The position numbers and the translations under genes were made by a program. The notes beneath the pieces were generated by a model. The model did not search any database. It was not told the origin of the DNA and worked only from the letters and a program-made list of their open reading frames with translations. A stretch of 64,000 nucleotides of DNA from Phocoena phocoena. Taxonomy: Eukaryota > Chordata > Mammalia > Artiodactyla > Phocoenidae. Location of the stretch: assembly GCF_963924675.1 (NCBI RefSeq), contig NC_089239.1:35983818-36047817 (forward strand), read 5' to 3'. Shown piece after piece: positions 35,647 to 45,699 of the stretch; positions within the stretch are counted from its first letter, which is position 1; every line of letters starts with the position of its first letter.

Positions 35647-37357
35647 TTTGCTTATCTTACTGTGTTTGGGGTCTCCTTTTTGCAGGCTGAAGGTTCGTAG
35701 TTCCTGTTGTTTTTATTGTCTGTCCCCAGTGGCTAAGGTTGGTTCAGTGGGTTGTGTAGGCTTCCTGGTGGAGGGTACTAGTGCCTTTGTTCTGGTGGAT
35801 GAGGCTGGATCTTGTCTTTCTGGTGGGCAGGTCCACGTCTGGTGGTGTGTTTTGGGGTGTCTGTAGACTTATTATGATTTTGGGCAGCCTCTCTGCTAAT
35901 GGGTGGGGTTGTGTTCCTGTCTTGCTAGTTGTTTGGCATAGGATGTCCAGCACTGTAGCTTGCTGGTCGTTGAGTGAAGCTGGGTGCTGGTGTTGAGATG
36001 GAGGTGTCTGGGAGATTTTCGCCGTTTGATATTATGTGGAGCTGGGAGGCCTCTTGTGGACCAGTGTCCTGAAGTTGGCTCTCCCACCTCAGAGGCACAG
36101 CACTAACTCCTGGCTGCAGCACCAAGAGCCTTTCATCCACACGGCTCCTTAATTTGGGATGATTCGTTGTCTATTCATGGATTCCACAGATGCAGGTAGA
36201 TCAGGTTGATGGTGGAGATTTAATCCGCTGCTCCTGAGGCTGCTGGGAGGGATTTCCCTTTCTCTTCTTTGTTCGCACAGCTACCGGGGCTCAGCTTTGG
36301 ATTTGGCCCCGCCTCTGCATGTTGGTCGCCTGAGGGCGTTTGTTGTTTGCTCAGACAGGACGGGGTTAAAGGAGCCGCTGATTCGGGAGCTCTGGCTCAC
36401 TCAGGCCGCAGGGAGGGCGGGGCGCTGCGTGCGGGGCGGGCCTGCGGCGTCAGAGGCGGCGTGACGTTGCGGCAGAGGCGGCGTGACGTTGCACCAGCCT
36501 GAGGGCGCCGTGCGTTCTCCCGGGGAAGTTGTCGCTGGATCCCGGGACCCCGGCAGTGGCGGGCTGCGTAGGCTCCCCGGAAGGGGGTGTGGATGGTGAC
36601 CTGTGCTCGCACACAGGCTTCTTGGTGGCGGCAGCAGCAGCCTTAGCGTCTCCCGCCCGTCTCTGGGGTCCGCACTGGTAGCCGCGGCTCGCGCCCGTCT
36701 CTGGAGCTCCTTTAAGCGGCGCTCTGAATCCCCTCTCCTCGCGCATCAGGAAACAAAGAGGGAAGAAAAAGTCTCTTGCCTCTTCGGCAGGTCCAGACTT
36801 TTCCCCGGACTCCCTCCCGGCCAGCCGTGGCGCACTAAGCCCTGGAGGCTGTGTTCACGCCGCCAACCCCAGTCCTCTCCCTGCGCTCCGACCGAAGCCC
36901 GAGCCTCAGCTCCCGGCCCGCCCGCTGCGGCGGGGGAGCAGACGAGCCTCCCGGCTGGTGAGTGCCGGTCGGCACCGACCCTCTGCGCTGGAATCGGTCC
37001 GCTTTGGCCTCCGCACCCCTGTGGCTGCGCTCTCCTCCGCGGCCCCGAAGCTCCCACCTCCGCCGCCCACAGTCTCCGCCCGCGAAGGGGCTCCTAGTGT
37101 GGACACCTTTCCTCCTTCACGGCTCCCTCCCACTGGTGCAGGTACCGTCCCTATTCTTTGACTCTGTTTATTCTTTTTTCTTTTGCCCTACCCAGTTACG
37201 TGGCGGGTTTCTTGCCTTTTGGGAGGTCTGAGGTCTTCTGCCAGCGTTCAGTAGGTGTTCTGAAGGAGTTGTTCCACGTGTAGATGTATTTCTGGTGTAT
37301 CTGTGGGGAGGAGGGTGATCTCCGCGTCTTATTCTTCCGCCATCTTTCCGGAAGTGT
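35647..37357 (-). promoter_or_regulatory. L1 5' UTR with CpG-rich internal promoter
   Basis: About 1.7 kb precede ORF1. The 5' half (plus-strand 36280-37140) is strongly GC- and CpG-rich, unlike all other DNA in the window. The extreme 5' end on the minus strand reads CTTCCGGAAAGATGGCGG, which contains a YY1-like site (AAGATGG) and an ETS-like site (CCGGAAG). Both are expected features of L1 promoters. A 22 bp tandem unit holding GTGACGT motifs is at 36451-36492. Long open frames across this region, such as 164 codons on the plus strand (36603-37097), arise from low stop-codon density in GC-rich DNA. They are not likely to be genes. Confidence 0.8.
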
Positions 37358-37373
37358 TGGAAAATTACTTTTT
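37358..37373 (+). repeat. Target-site duplication, right copy
   Basis: TGGAAAATTACTTTTT, identical to 30507-30522. It bounds the 5' side of the L1. Confidence 0.9.
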
Positions 37374-37799
37374 GAGATAACTGGGAATTTCAGACTTTTC
37401 AGAGAGAAATATTTTTCATCTTAAAATTACATCATAGATCCATCTATAGATTATAGGTGGATGTGGCCAACATCTCAACCTGTTCACAAACATAATCGTC
37501 TCAGATTCAGTGACTTTTTTCTAGGGAAAACTCTTACTCAAGGGAATTAAGATAGCAGTCTCATATTATCTTTCGGCCACTGAAACCGTCTCTAAACTTT
37601 ATCCGTCATCCTTTTTCAACAACATACTGCATTTAGAAACACTACAGATTTTAGTTGAACTTCTCCTTTCCTTGTTCATAATGTTCCATTTTACTTGCAC
37701 TCTGCCTTGATCCGGACAGGACTGATGGCAGTTTAGAGGGTGTGTAAAATAGGCATGGGGTGTGTGAATTAAGAGTAAGTGTTGCAGCGTCTGCGTTGC
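37374..37799. other. Unique non-coding DNA
   Basis: This continues the pre-insertion host sequence on the right of the L1. No gene or repeat recognised. Confidence 0.4.
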
Positions 37800-38062
37800 C
37801 TGGTGTTGAGCGGGGTTCCTCGACCTTAGCACTGTTGGACATGCAGGCCCATGCAGGTGTTTATTGTGAGAGCGGGGGGCCATCCTGTGCACTGTGGGAC
37901 GTTTAGCAGCGTCTCTGACCTCTACCTCCTAGATGCCAGTAGCGCCTTCCTAGTCATGACAGCCAAAAATGTCTCCAGACCTTGTCAGACGTACCCTGGG
38001 GGACGAGACAGTCCATCGGCCCGCCCCCCCCCCCCTCCCCGCTTTGAGAGCAGTGGTCTAGA
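37800..38062 (-). mobile_element. MER20-type hAT DNA transposon fossil
   Basis: The plus strand carries the reverse complement of MER20-like blocks: 'ccttagcactgttggaca', 'ccatcctgtgcactgtgggacg', 'tagcagcgtctctgacctctacc', 'gatgccagtagcgcc', 'tgacagccaaaaatgtctcc' and an inverted terminal end near 38045-38060. A poly(C) tract (about 38022-38040) interrupts the end. It is a non-autonomous element with no coding content; it was mobilised by a hAT transposase in early placental mammals. Confidence 0.75.
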
Positions 38063-38079
38063 GGGTAGATGTAGAGAAG

Positions 38080-38400
38080 CAGAGCTACTTTGGAGGTAGA
38101 GTTGGCAAGACTTGCTTGTGGATTCCTTGTGGAAGTTGAGGAAAAGGCAAGGGCAGGCGATGAGTCCCAGGTGGTTGGCTTGCAGACTCAGGGCTTGGGA
38201 GTGTTGCTGCTAGTGACGAGGAGGGCACAGGTGGTGTGCGGATGGGACACGCGAAAACCAAAGCATTTCGATTGAGTGGGACACGCCGAGTTTAAGATGG
38301 GTATCAGAAATCCAAAGAGATGTCGAGTGGACAGGTGAATTTTAGTCTGGAGCTCAAGGGAGGATTTTCTACAGCAGTTGGACTAGATGAGAACGCCTAG
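38080..38400 (+). repeat. Diverged copy of the old repeat seen at 15.6/17.2 kb
   Basis: Shared phrases are 'ggacacgccgagtttaagatgg', 'atccaaagagatgtcgagtgg' and 'agtctggagctcaaggg', which correspond to the 'gagtttgag...catcc...gatgtcgag' blocks of the copies at about 17170 and 45820. Family name not determined. Confidence 0.45.
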
Positions 38401-38853
38401 GCAGAGGGTGTAGATAGAGGAGGGAAACAGTGATCTCCGAGTCAAGCTCTGAGTGGTCAGAGGAGGGCTGACCAGCGAAGGAATGGGGCGAGAAGAAAAC
38501 CAGGAGATGGTGTTGTTGGGGAAACCCGGGGAGGGTACTGTATGGAATATGCACCTGTGTCAGAGGTTTCTGAGCCGTTCAGTACGAAATGCTAGCTTTT
38601 ACTTTATTACTATAAAGAACTAAAATTATTTTTAGCTTGCAAAAAATTAGGTCCCAAAGCAAATAAAAAGACAGTAGTAATAGTAGAGACACAAAATGGA
38701 CTATGAAATGAAGTTAAAATGCTAAAATTTGCAAATCGCAAAGACCTAAACCCTGGCTCTGGGTGTGCTACAGATCTTGGCTCTCAGCGTTCCTCTGTAA
38801 AAGCCAGTGTTAGTTATCTTCACTCACAATGACCATAAAATAAAAACAGACCG
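38401..38853. other. Non-coding DNA
   Basis: No gene recognised; part may still belong to the old repeat to its left. Confidence 0.35.
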
Positions 38854-39410
38854 TGTCAGGGTCCCCAAGACCACCGCCAGGTTAGATGAGCTGCTAGGAG
38901 GACTTACAGAGCTCAGTATATAGACTCACTCAGATTTCTTGTGGTGAAAGGACCCGGAGCAAAAGCAGCAAAGGGCAAAGGTGTTTGGGGTGATGCTAAA
39001 GGAGGCCGGGCGTAGGATCCCAGGAGTCCCCAGCTAACAGAGTCACACAGGACTCACTTAAAGCCCTATTAATGAGTTATGACAACACGTGTGAAGTATT
39101 GTCTAACAGGGAAATTCACGAGAGACTCAGCATGCAGGGTTTTACCTGGGGGCCGGTCATGAAGTCACCCTCTGCCTCGCATGTACCAAAACACCAGACT
39201 CACAGAAGGAAAGCATGTATTCAGCATGAACCACACTAGTTATATAAAACAGCCTAAGCATGGTGAGCCACTTTTATCAGTTTGGGGAATGGTGGGAATT
39301 CTCCCAGACTCTGTGTTACCAGGTGCCAGCCCAGGGCCAGTCGTGCCAGCAGGTCTTTCTGAGGAGAACCGTCTCAGGCCTGCTGTGTTCACTCTTTTTT
39401 TGTACACAGG
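38854..39410 (-). repeat. Candidate LTR remnant
   Basis: The stretch starts TGTCAGGGTCCCCAAGACCACC and runs on in a style typical of ERVL-type LTRs, with 'tatgacaacacgtgtgaagtattgtc', 'gggggccggtcatgaagtcaccctctgcctcgc' and 'cagcccagggccagtcgtgccagcagg'. It ends near 'cactctttttttgtacaca'. Orientation is inferred from the antisense polyadenylation-like context near the start. Recognition only; the family name is not stated. Confidence 0.45.
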
Positions 39411-39584
39411 CCAAAGCCCAGGAAAAAACAAGCGCTGTTGGCACTGAGACTAATCAGAATTTCTCCAGAGCAGTCATTTGATTAATAAACCCTTTCCAGC
39501 ATATTCCAGGTCCTTTGCTGGGTAGTGGGCCAGAAACGTTGTCGCTGTGTGTTGGGGGGCAGTCTAGCATATAATAAAACAATC

Positions 39585-39765
39585 ACAGGCCGTGAGAGCG
39601 GACAGACCTGGCTTCTGGTCACGGCTCAGCTACTTATTTCCTCTCTGAACCTCCATTTCTGGTCACAAAACCTACCATTTTGAAGATTCCATGAGATATA
39701 TACAATGCCTGGAGTAGTGACCGGCACATAATAGACGTTTAAAAATAGTGGTGGCATTGACATTG
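39585..39765 (+). repeat. MIR SINE
   Basis: Sense MIR blocks appear in order: 'cggacagacctggcttctggtcacggctcagctacttat', 'cctctctgaacctccatttct', 'gattccatgagatatatacaatgcctggag' and 'ggcacataatagacg'. Moderately preserved. Confidence 0.75.
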
Positions 39766-40483
39766 CTGTTAATAATTGCAGTAGTAGTTGTTGCTTTATT
39801 ATTGTCTTTCTACGGTTAGATGTGCCATTTCTTTTCTTGGATTAATCGGTTGTAATATCCACCCCACAGTATTTTCAGCTAAATGGCTTTCCGTTTTTCA
39901 ATTAAAATTTCAGTTGAACAGTATCAGAGGCATTTTAATAAAAATTTTACTGAGCTTGATTAGTTGATGAGAAGTAAATTGCTCATTTTTGATTACCACA
40001 TTAACTCTTTCTGGCCATTCGGGTACCATTTAGTAAATTACCTCTCTTAGTATGGCACTCAAAATGTTACCCAAGTGACCAGAAAGAGTTAATAAGGCAC
40101 CAACAGACTGAGCCGTTTACCACCTTCTGACTATCAGATCTGTCTCATTACATTAAATGTTTCCCTTCCTATAATTGTCACTTTCTTTAAAAATGAAATA
40201 TTGGATACAGTTATTTATTTTTAATAGACGTTATAAGCTCAGTGAAAAGTAGAGTGAGTTCACTCACAAGCCTAAGGGGGTTTAAGGTATTGGTGTTCAC
40301 TATATAATATAGAAAATAAATCTGATGGGGATAATAAATGCATCTTACGCAGTGCACAAGAAGGGCATCGTTTTCCAAGGGCACAAGTGATTCCCTGATT
40401 ATGATCTGAGTACTAGGCAGTCCTATTAATGTGTCTCCCCAGGTGTGTGAGCACTGAAGAGAATTATGTCTCATGGTATTGTA
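39766..40483. other. Unique non-coding DNA
   Basis: No gene or repeat recognised; AT-rich. Confidence 0.4.
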
Positions 40484-40493
40484 GCAGGTAAAC

Positions 40494-40680
40494 ACGTGTG
40501 CTTCTCACTGTTGTGGCCTCTCCTGTTGCGGAGCACAGGCTCCGGACGCGCAGGCTCAGTGACCATGGCTCACGGGCCCAGCCGCTCCGCGGCATGTGGG
40601 ATCCTCCCGGACCGGGGCACAAACCCGCGTCCCCTGCATCGGCAGGCGGACTCTCGACCACTGCGCCACCAGGGAAGCCC
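40494..40680 (-). mobile_element. CHR-2-type SINE lacking an A tail
   Basis: The plus strand reads the reverse complement, with the 5' end GGGAAGCCC at 40672-40680. The body runs through the B box region to the terminal block 'cttctcactgttgtggcc'. Unlike the other three copies, no poly(T) is present: the left end passes from 'aggtaaac' directly to 'acgtgtgcttctcactg'. Flanking gcaggtaaac at 40484-40493 and 40681-40690 fits a 10 bp target duplication. The tail is therefore lost or was never long. Confidence 0.85.
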
Positions 40681-40690
40681 GCAGGTAAAC

Positions 40691-41639
40691 TTTTGTGTGG
40701 GCAGGAATCCTGCCTTTCTGTAATGTATATATTAGCCGTCCCCCGTGGCTGTGTTTCTACCATAAATTCTAATACAGCGTTTAATTATTCAGGAGTGACC
40801 CTTACTTTCTCATGAATAGACACACCTGCAGTCAATTCTTAAACTTACATCTCTGACTCAGATATTTTTCCAGATAGACTGGAAAAATCATTACCACTCA
40901 CTTGGAAAAATTACTTGACTCCTGAAGTACTAGTTTTTTCACATGAAAGGTTGTCTTTTCATTGATGTGTTATAGTCTGTAATCTGTGAGCCACTAAGTA
41001 TTTACTGAGTCGTCGCTGTATGTGTAACATTATGTTAAGTGCTTTGAGTGATACAAAAGTAACATATGACTAGCTCACTGAGTCATTTTCTTCAATAGAT
41101 ACTTCCTAAGCCAGCTGTGTGCTTTTGTACTCTGAAAAGACAAAGAAAAAGCGACAAAGAGCTTGAAGTTTGGTTGAGGAGATGATGAATGATGACATTG
41201 TGTTGTAATACCATTGCACCTGTAGAAGTGCAGTGACAGGAATATATCCAGCTACTCAGGGCGGTCAGTGAGGGAGACCTAACCCAGCTTAGAAGGAATC
41301 TGGGAAAATGACCTGCAGAAGATGAAGGTGGAATCTTACCGCACGAATAGGAGTCATCTAAGAACAACGGGCATTTCCCCCAGAGAGGAACAATATAAGG
41401 GCACAAAGTTGAGGGAAAAAAATGACGAGAGGCAGAGGGCTGGCGGTACTATGGTGGTTTGTTTTTGCTGAACGTCACATGGACAGCAAAAAGCAAGGCT
41501 GGAAAAGTAGGCAGATATCAGATCAGCGAAATACTATGGTTTAAATTTGCTGCGTTTTTAAACCTAATTGGAGAGAGAAAACTAATGTATGCACGTGACA
41601 TAGACAGCATTACATATGCTTGACAGTTGGTCACTGGAG
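40691..41639. other. Non-coding DNA
   Basis: No gene is seen. The part at about 40985-41080 ('ccactaagtatttactgagtcg', 'aacattatgttaagtgctttgag') has the style of an ancient L2/MIR-class repeat, too decayed to name. Confidence 0.35.
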
Positions 41640-41880
41640 TCCGTTGTATACATTCTTCCCCAAAACCCGTGGAGGAGGTAGTGTTATTTCCCCCCATTTT
41701 ACAGAGGAAATACCTATTGTTGAGAAATATTAAGTAAATTACCCAAGGATGCAGAGAAAATAACCACGGGAGATAGAATTCAACTCTACAGAATTCCAAA
41801 ACACAAATTTTCAGAGAGATTGAATAATTTGCCCAGGATTACACAGTACGTGTCTGAGCAGGTATTCAATTCAAATCTTT
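41640..41880 (-). repeat. MIR-like fragments, possibly two adjoining copies
   Basis: Antisense MIR features occur twice: 'cccattttacagaggaaatac ... aaattacccaaggatgcagag' and 'ttcagagagattgaataatttgcccaggattacacag'. Two partial copies side by side, or one with a large insertion, would explain this. Ends approximate. Confidence 0.5.
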
Positions 41881-42071
41881 TTTCCTTTGCATGAGGGCAG
41901 GACTGAACATGAGTTCCATTTATGGGGATGCAGGGAGGGAACAGTAAAAGCTCGGAGTAAACCTGGGAGTTGGAGAAGGACAGTGGCATGTAAGCATCTT
42001 ACGATTATTATAGTAATCAATATTATGACTCTTCTTCTCAAAGACTCTATAGCAAAAAGCGAGTACTTCTA

Positions 42072-42370
42072 TAGAGAATGGACTTGAGGCCACGGGGAGG
42101 GGGAAGGGGAAGCTGGGACGAAGTGAGAGAGTGGCATGGACATATATACACTACCAAACGTAAAATAGAAAGCTAGTGGGAAGCAGCCGCATAGCACAGG
42201 GAGATCAGCTCCGTGCTTTGTGACCACCTGGAGGGGTGGGAGGGAGACGCAAGAGGGAGAGGATGTGGGGATATCTATATACGTATAGCTGATTCACTTT
42301 GTTGTACAGCAGAAACTAACACACCATTGTAAAGCAGTTATACTACAATAAAGGTGTTCAAAAAATTAGT
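42072..42370 (+). mobile_element. 5'-truncated L1 3' end, sense orientation
   Basis: A L1 3' UTR running from 'tagagaatggacttgagg' through a G/A-rich tract ('cggggagggggaagggg'), 'gtgggaagcagccgcatagcacagggagatcagctc', 'aacacaccattgtaaagcag' and 'caataaaggtgttc', ending in an A-rich tail. It matches, in the opposite orientation, the tail of the 30.5 kb L1 and carries AATAAA. Possible diverged target duplications lie at about 42054-42070 (gcgagtacttct) and 42377-42393 (gagaatacttct). Confidence 0.88.
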
Positions 42371-42796
42371 TAAAAAAAAGAGAATACTTCTTAGGCGAGA
42401 ATTTGGGCAGAGGGGAGAATCTTATCCCATTTCAACAATCTCTCAAGTTACCGTTGTTTGTTGTTATTGCTATTTTATTTTATTTTAGGATATGTTTCTT
42501 CAAATATATAGGCCAAAGATTTATCCTTATAAATCTTTACATTTTTTGTGTGATGGTGTTTGATCCATAATGAATTACGTTAGGTATTATATGTTAACAA
42601 TAATAATAGCACCTCCCTGTCAGAACAAATGTGAGAGTTAAATGAGTTAAAGTAAGTCAGTATGTGTGAAACACTTGGGACAGTGGCTGTATGGACAGGT
42701 ACTCTATACAAGTATTTATTATTATTATCAGTTTTTCTAAAACAGCATGTGGACTTCAGAACAATGAGGAATTCTGTCCAGTAGGTAGATAAACAC
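42371..42796. other. Unique non-coding DNA
   Basis: No gene recognised. Ends at a (CA)n tract. Confidence 0.4.
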
Positions 42797-42812
42797 CACA
42801 CACACACACATG

Positions 42813-42849
<37 letters not shown>
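42797..42849 (+). repeat. (CA)n microsatellite, about 53 bp
   Basis: A long CA run with interruptions 'catgcacgcac'. Likely polymorphic. The 89- and 78-codon frames over it are artefacts of the repeat. Confidence 0.97.
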
Positions 42850-42851
<2 letters not shown>

Positions 42852-43835
42852 TGTATTTTTATTTACATTAGATTTGCATGTGTCAGCTATTGTTTCTATT
42901 ATTATTATTTCTACCCACGTTTCCTGTTGACAGCAAGCTTTCCTCTGGCCAGATCAAATTTGCAACTTGTAATTTTGCTGGGGCAACAGTGTCCGGTGGC
43001 ACTGTCCAGGGAAAAACTGGTTGAGGTTTATAAACCATTCTTATAAAGGTAACATCCCAGCAGCTTGTCAAGCCTTTCTTCTAGCAGTGTGGCCATGCTA
43101 AACAGGCGAGATGCAAGGCCACGGAATGCAAATGTCACAGCCAGTGCCTCCACTGGGTAGCTGAGCAAAAGAGCTGCCAATATGCACGCCATGCTCTTTT
43201 TAACTTCGGTGAAATTCCGGTTACAAATCCGGCGAGGTTTCTTAGTGGCTGATGACAGCTCACAAGAGGGTCAGAGGATCAGATCTTGGCCGCCAGGGAA
43301 AGTGTACACTTTTGTTTCTTTCCTTCTGCCAAGAAACAACAACACCGACTTGCTGAAAAAATAAGCAGAGGTGACCATGGCTCTTCCGCAGGCCGGGCTC
43401 CCATGCTTTCCTGTCTGACTTAGAAGAATCCTGCATGCACTTAAACCTTTCCTGTGATTCTAAGCATCCATCATTCCCTAGCACGGAGCCCATCCCACCT
43501 CTGCGAGCTTACCGTGGAAGTTTCTGTGAAGTCACTGCTTCTTAACACACATGCCTCAGAATTTCACTATTGCCTCTCCTGGTCTCAGAAAGCTTGAGTG
43601 TAGCTCGAATAACTGTTAGCTATTTCAGTTGCTTGTTCGGTGGGATATCTTAACTACTCTTTCACTGTATGTCAAGGAGCCTCTTTTTTTCCCTGCTTGT
43701 TTACGTTTTATGCATTCAATGATTATTCACTAAAAGCCTGAGTGTTGGCAAGATATCGATGTGCTGGATACTGTGAAGGAGTGTCCAGGAGAATGAGAGA
43801 CATAGATACAGTTAACTGGATGTTTCAGTTGCAGG
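42850..43835. other. Unique non-coding DNA
   Basis: No gene recognised. An ATGCAAAT octamer-like motif occurs at 43128-43135; alone it is weak evidence for a regulatory site. Confidence 0.35.
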
Positions 43836-43852
43836 GAAACAGGATTATGAGG

Positions 43853-43963
43853 GACTTCCTTGGTGGTCCGGTGGTTAAGACTCCTGCAGAGGGGCGCAGG
43901 TTCCATCCCTGGTTGGGGAACTAAGATCCCGCATGGCGTGCTGTGCGACCAAAAAGAAAAGGA
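43853..43963 (+). mobile_element. CHR-1-type tRNA SINE with target duplications
   Basis: The sequence from 'gacttccttggtggtccggtgg' through 'gcaggttccatccctgg' to an A-rich tail 'gcgaccaaaaagaaaagg'. Target-site duplications are gaaacaggattatgagg (43836-43852) and gaaacaggaatgtgagg (43964-43980), 14 of 17 identical. The divergence of the duplications indicates an older insertion than the CHR-2 at 25.8 kb. Confidence 0.9.
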
Positions 43964-43980
43964 GAAACAGGAATGTGAGG

Positions 43981-44189
43981 CAATACAGTGGATAAAGTGA
44001 CCCAGAAGCTCCGATACCTAGCTGACACTTCAGCTTCAGGATATAAGAGTATCCTTATGTTTCTAGACTTTCCCCATCTCGTCCTTCTTTCATTCTCTCA
44101 GCGCTGTAATAAGTCGAAGTGTGTCAGAGGTGATTTCTTAAATCAGTTTTCAGAAGGGCTGTCGCATCCAGTTCACCGTGTGCCAAAGC
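43981..44189. other. Unique non-coding DNA
   Basis: Short spacer, nothing recognised. Confidence 0.35.
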
Positions 44190-44640
44190 CTGCAAGTGCA
44201 AGACGTGAGTTCTCACCATGTAGCCAGCCCTGGCCTCTGTCTCTTCCATGTAAGACTCTGTCCTCTCGCGCCATCTTCTAACGATTACTTTGAAGCCTTT
44301 CACCAACTCTTTGCACCAGCTGCCATATCCTTCTGCTTTCGTGGTCCTTTCCTGCACTAAACTAGATTCTCAGCTTCAGTCAAGTAAACCACTTATTACT
44401 ATTTCCTATCACCGTTTGCCTTGTCCTCTCTCTTGGCCTCTGCACTCGCCAGCCCTTCCCACTCACAGGCTGAATGCCTTCCTTTCTCCTGAACATGAGA
44501 CCCTTTTTGCCTTTGTTCAAAACTTTCCTTCCCTAGGAGGCCATCTCTGCATAATCTCGTCACCGTTGCCTGTAGTCATTCTAACCTTCCCACTTGTGTT
44601 TAATTACCTTGCTAGGCTTGTGCCTTAATGATGGTGTTGT
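44190..44640 (+). repeat. Possible L2 fragment
   Basis: C/T-rich sequence with 'aaactttccttccctaggaggccatctctg' and neighbouring phrases reminiscent of the L2 3' region. Weak; could be unrelated unique DNA. Confidence 0.3.
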
Positions 44641-45119
44641 GTGCCTGCCTGTGGGTCCATCTGTGTACCTGTCTCTGTTAGGTTTGCGCCACAGTATCGT
44701 CTTCAGTTTCCTGGTGCCCGCAGTGTTCTCTGAATGTGTGAACAGGTGCAAACTGACATATATTTGTGGTGGAACGGAGGACTTGTCTTGCCGCACACTG
44801 ACCGCTCTTTTCAGAACTGCATCCTTTGTCATCTTCCCAGTAGCTTAACTGTGCACTTTCCACTGGCCTTCAAATTTTTTTAGTTATTTTAGTTTTTTAT
44901 TACAATATGTGCTTTATTGAAGTGGTCTGGAACCAAACCCGCAATATCTCCAAGGCAATATAGAAATTAATTGGTCCAACATAAACTTTTGTATAGTATT
45001 TTTTTTTAATTCACTCGTCAGACGGGTAGGTGCATGTTCGTGATTGGGTATATTAGAGCAATAAACTGGAATGAGCAGAAATACAGCTGGTTGGCCAAAG
45101 GTCTACCCAGGAAGAGTTT

Positions 45120-45265
45120 GATGAAACCATTTTATTAACAAGCGTTTGCTGAGCGCCAAGAAGCGTGAGGCGTTTTGCTGGGTGCTGAGGAGACGGGTCA
45201 GCCAGTCCAGACAAGGGTCCCGTGTCGTGAGGAGCTTCCAGTCTAACAGGGCACGTCAGTGGAAT
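45120..45265 (+). repeat. Ancient repeat fragment of L2/MIR class
   Basis: 'acaagcgtttgctgagcgccaagaagcg', 'ttgctgggtgctgaggagacgg' and 'gtcgtgaggagcttccagtctaacagg' follow a widespread ancient pattern ('tgctgagcgcc..ctgggcac..gctgggaatac..gagcttacagtctag'). Family name not determined. Confidence 0.4.
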
Positions 45266-45699
45266 GATCGCACAAATAGCGTCGCCGCTGAGATAGGGCT
45301 GACCCAGGAGCCCTCACCCACGCTGAGATTTGAAGGGTGGGTGGGATACAGATGGGTCGGAAGGGCAGGAGAAAGAAGGCGATGGCACGTAAGGAGGAGA
45401 GCGTGTGTGAGGGTAGCAGGGAAGTAGACATGACATGTTTGAGGAATTGAGGGGCTGCAGCGTAGCAAAGGGGACATAACGCAGTGGCGTGCTGTGTGTA
45501 AGGACTTGCCAGAAGGACGTGACCAGATTAGCATCTTTTTGACTATTATTATATATTACTTGGACTGTCATGTAGAAGAGCAAAGTGGAGAGTGCAAGGA
45601 GGTGGTAGTAGAGATGAAGAAAGCAAGTGGGGCTTGGAAGGTATTTATGAGAAGATATCAACATAGATTGAATGTGAGAGTGAGGGAAAGGAGGTTTCC

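Larger units (their letters stand above)
30523..37357 (-). mobile_element. Near-full-length L1 retrotransposon (about 6.8 kb)
   Basis: A complete L1 layout lies on the minus strand: 5' UTR (37357-35647), broken ORF1 (35646-34763), a 58 bp spacer, ORF2 (34704-30896), a 3' UTR and an A tail (poly(T) at 30523-30528). Identical 16 bp target-site duplications flank it. The whole unit is about 6835 bp, as expected for a complete mammalian L1. Both coding regions carry a few lesions, so this copy cannot move on its own. The first-strand cleavage site implied by the duplication is T-rich/A-rich, as L1 endonuclease prefers. Near-intactness and matching duplications suggest a moderately young insertion. 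L1 families with matching tails are present at 15.9 and 42.1 kb. Confidence 0.97.

Noticed and set aside
36603..37097. 164-codon plus-strand open frame in GC-rich DNA
   Set aside because: It lies in the antisense of the L1 5' UTR, where GC richness removes stop codons. No known domain; the composition explains it.
42797..42849. Repeated short units as a possible CRISPR array or satellite
   Set aside because: Simple CA dinucleotides with no spacers; a microsatellite in a mammalian genome.
43128..43135. ATGCAAAT octamer as an OCT binding site
   Set aside because: An 8-base motif occurs by chance about once in this much DNA; there is no supporting context.
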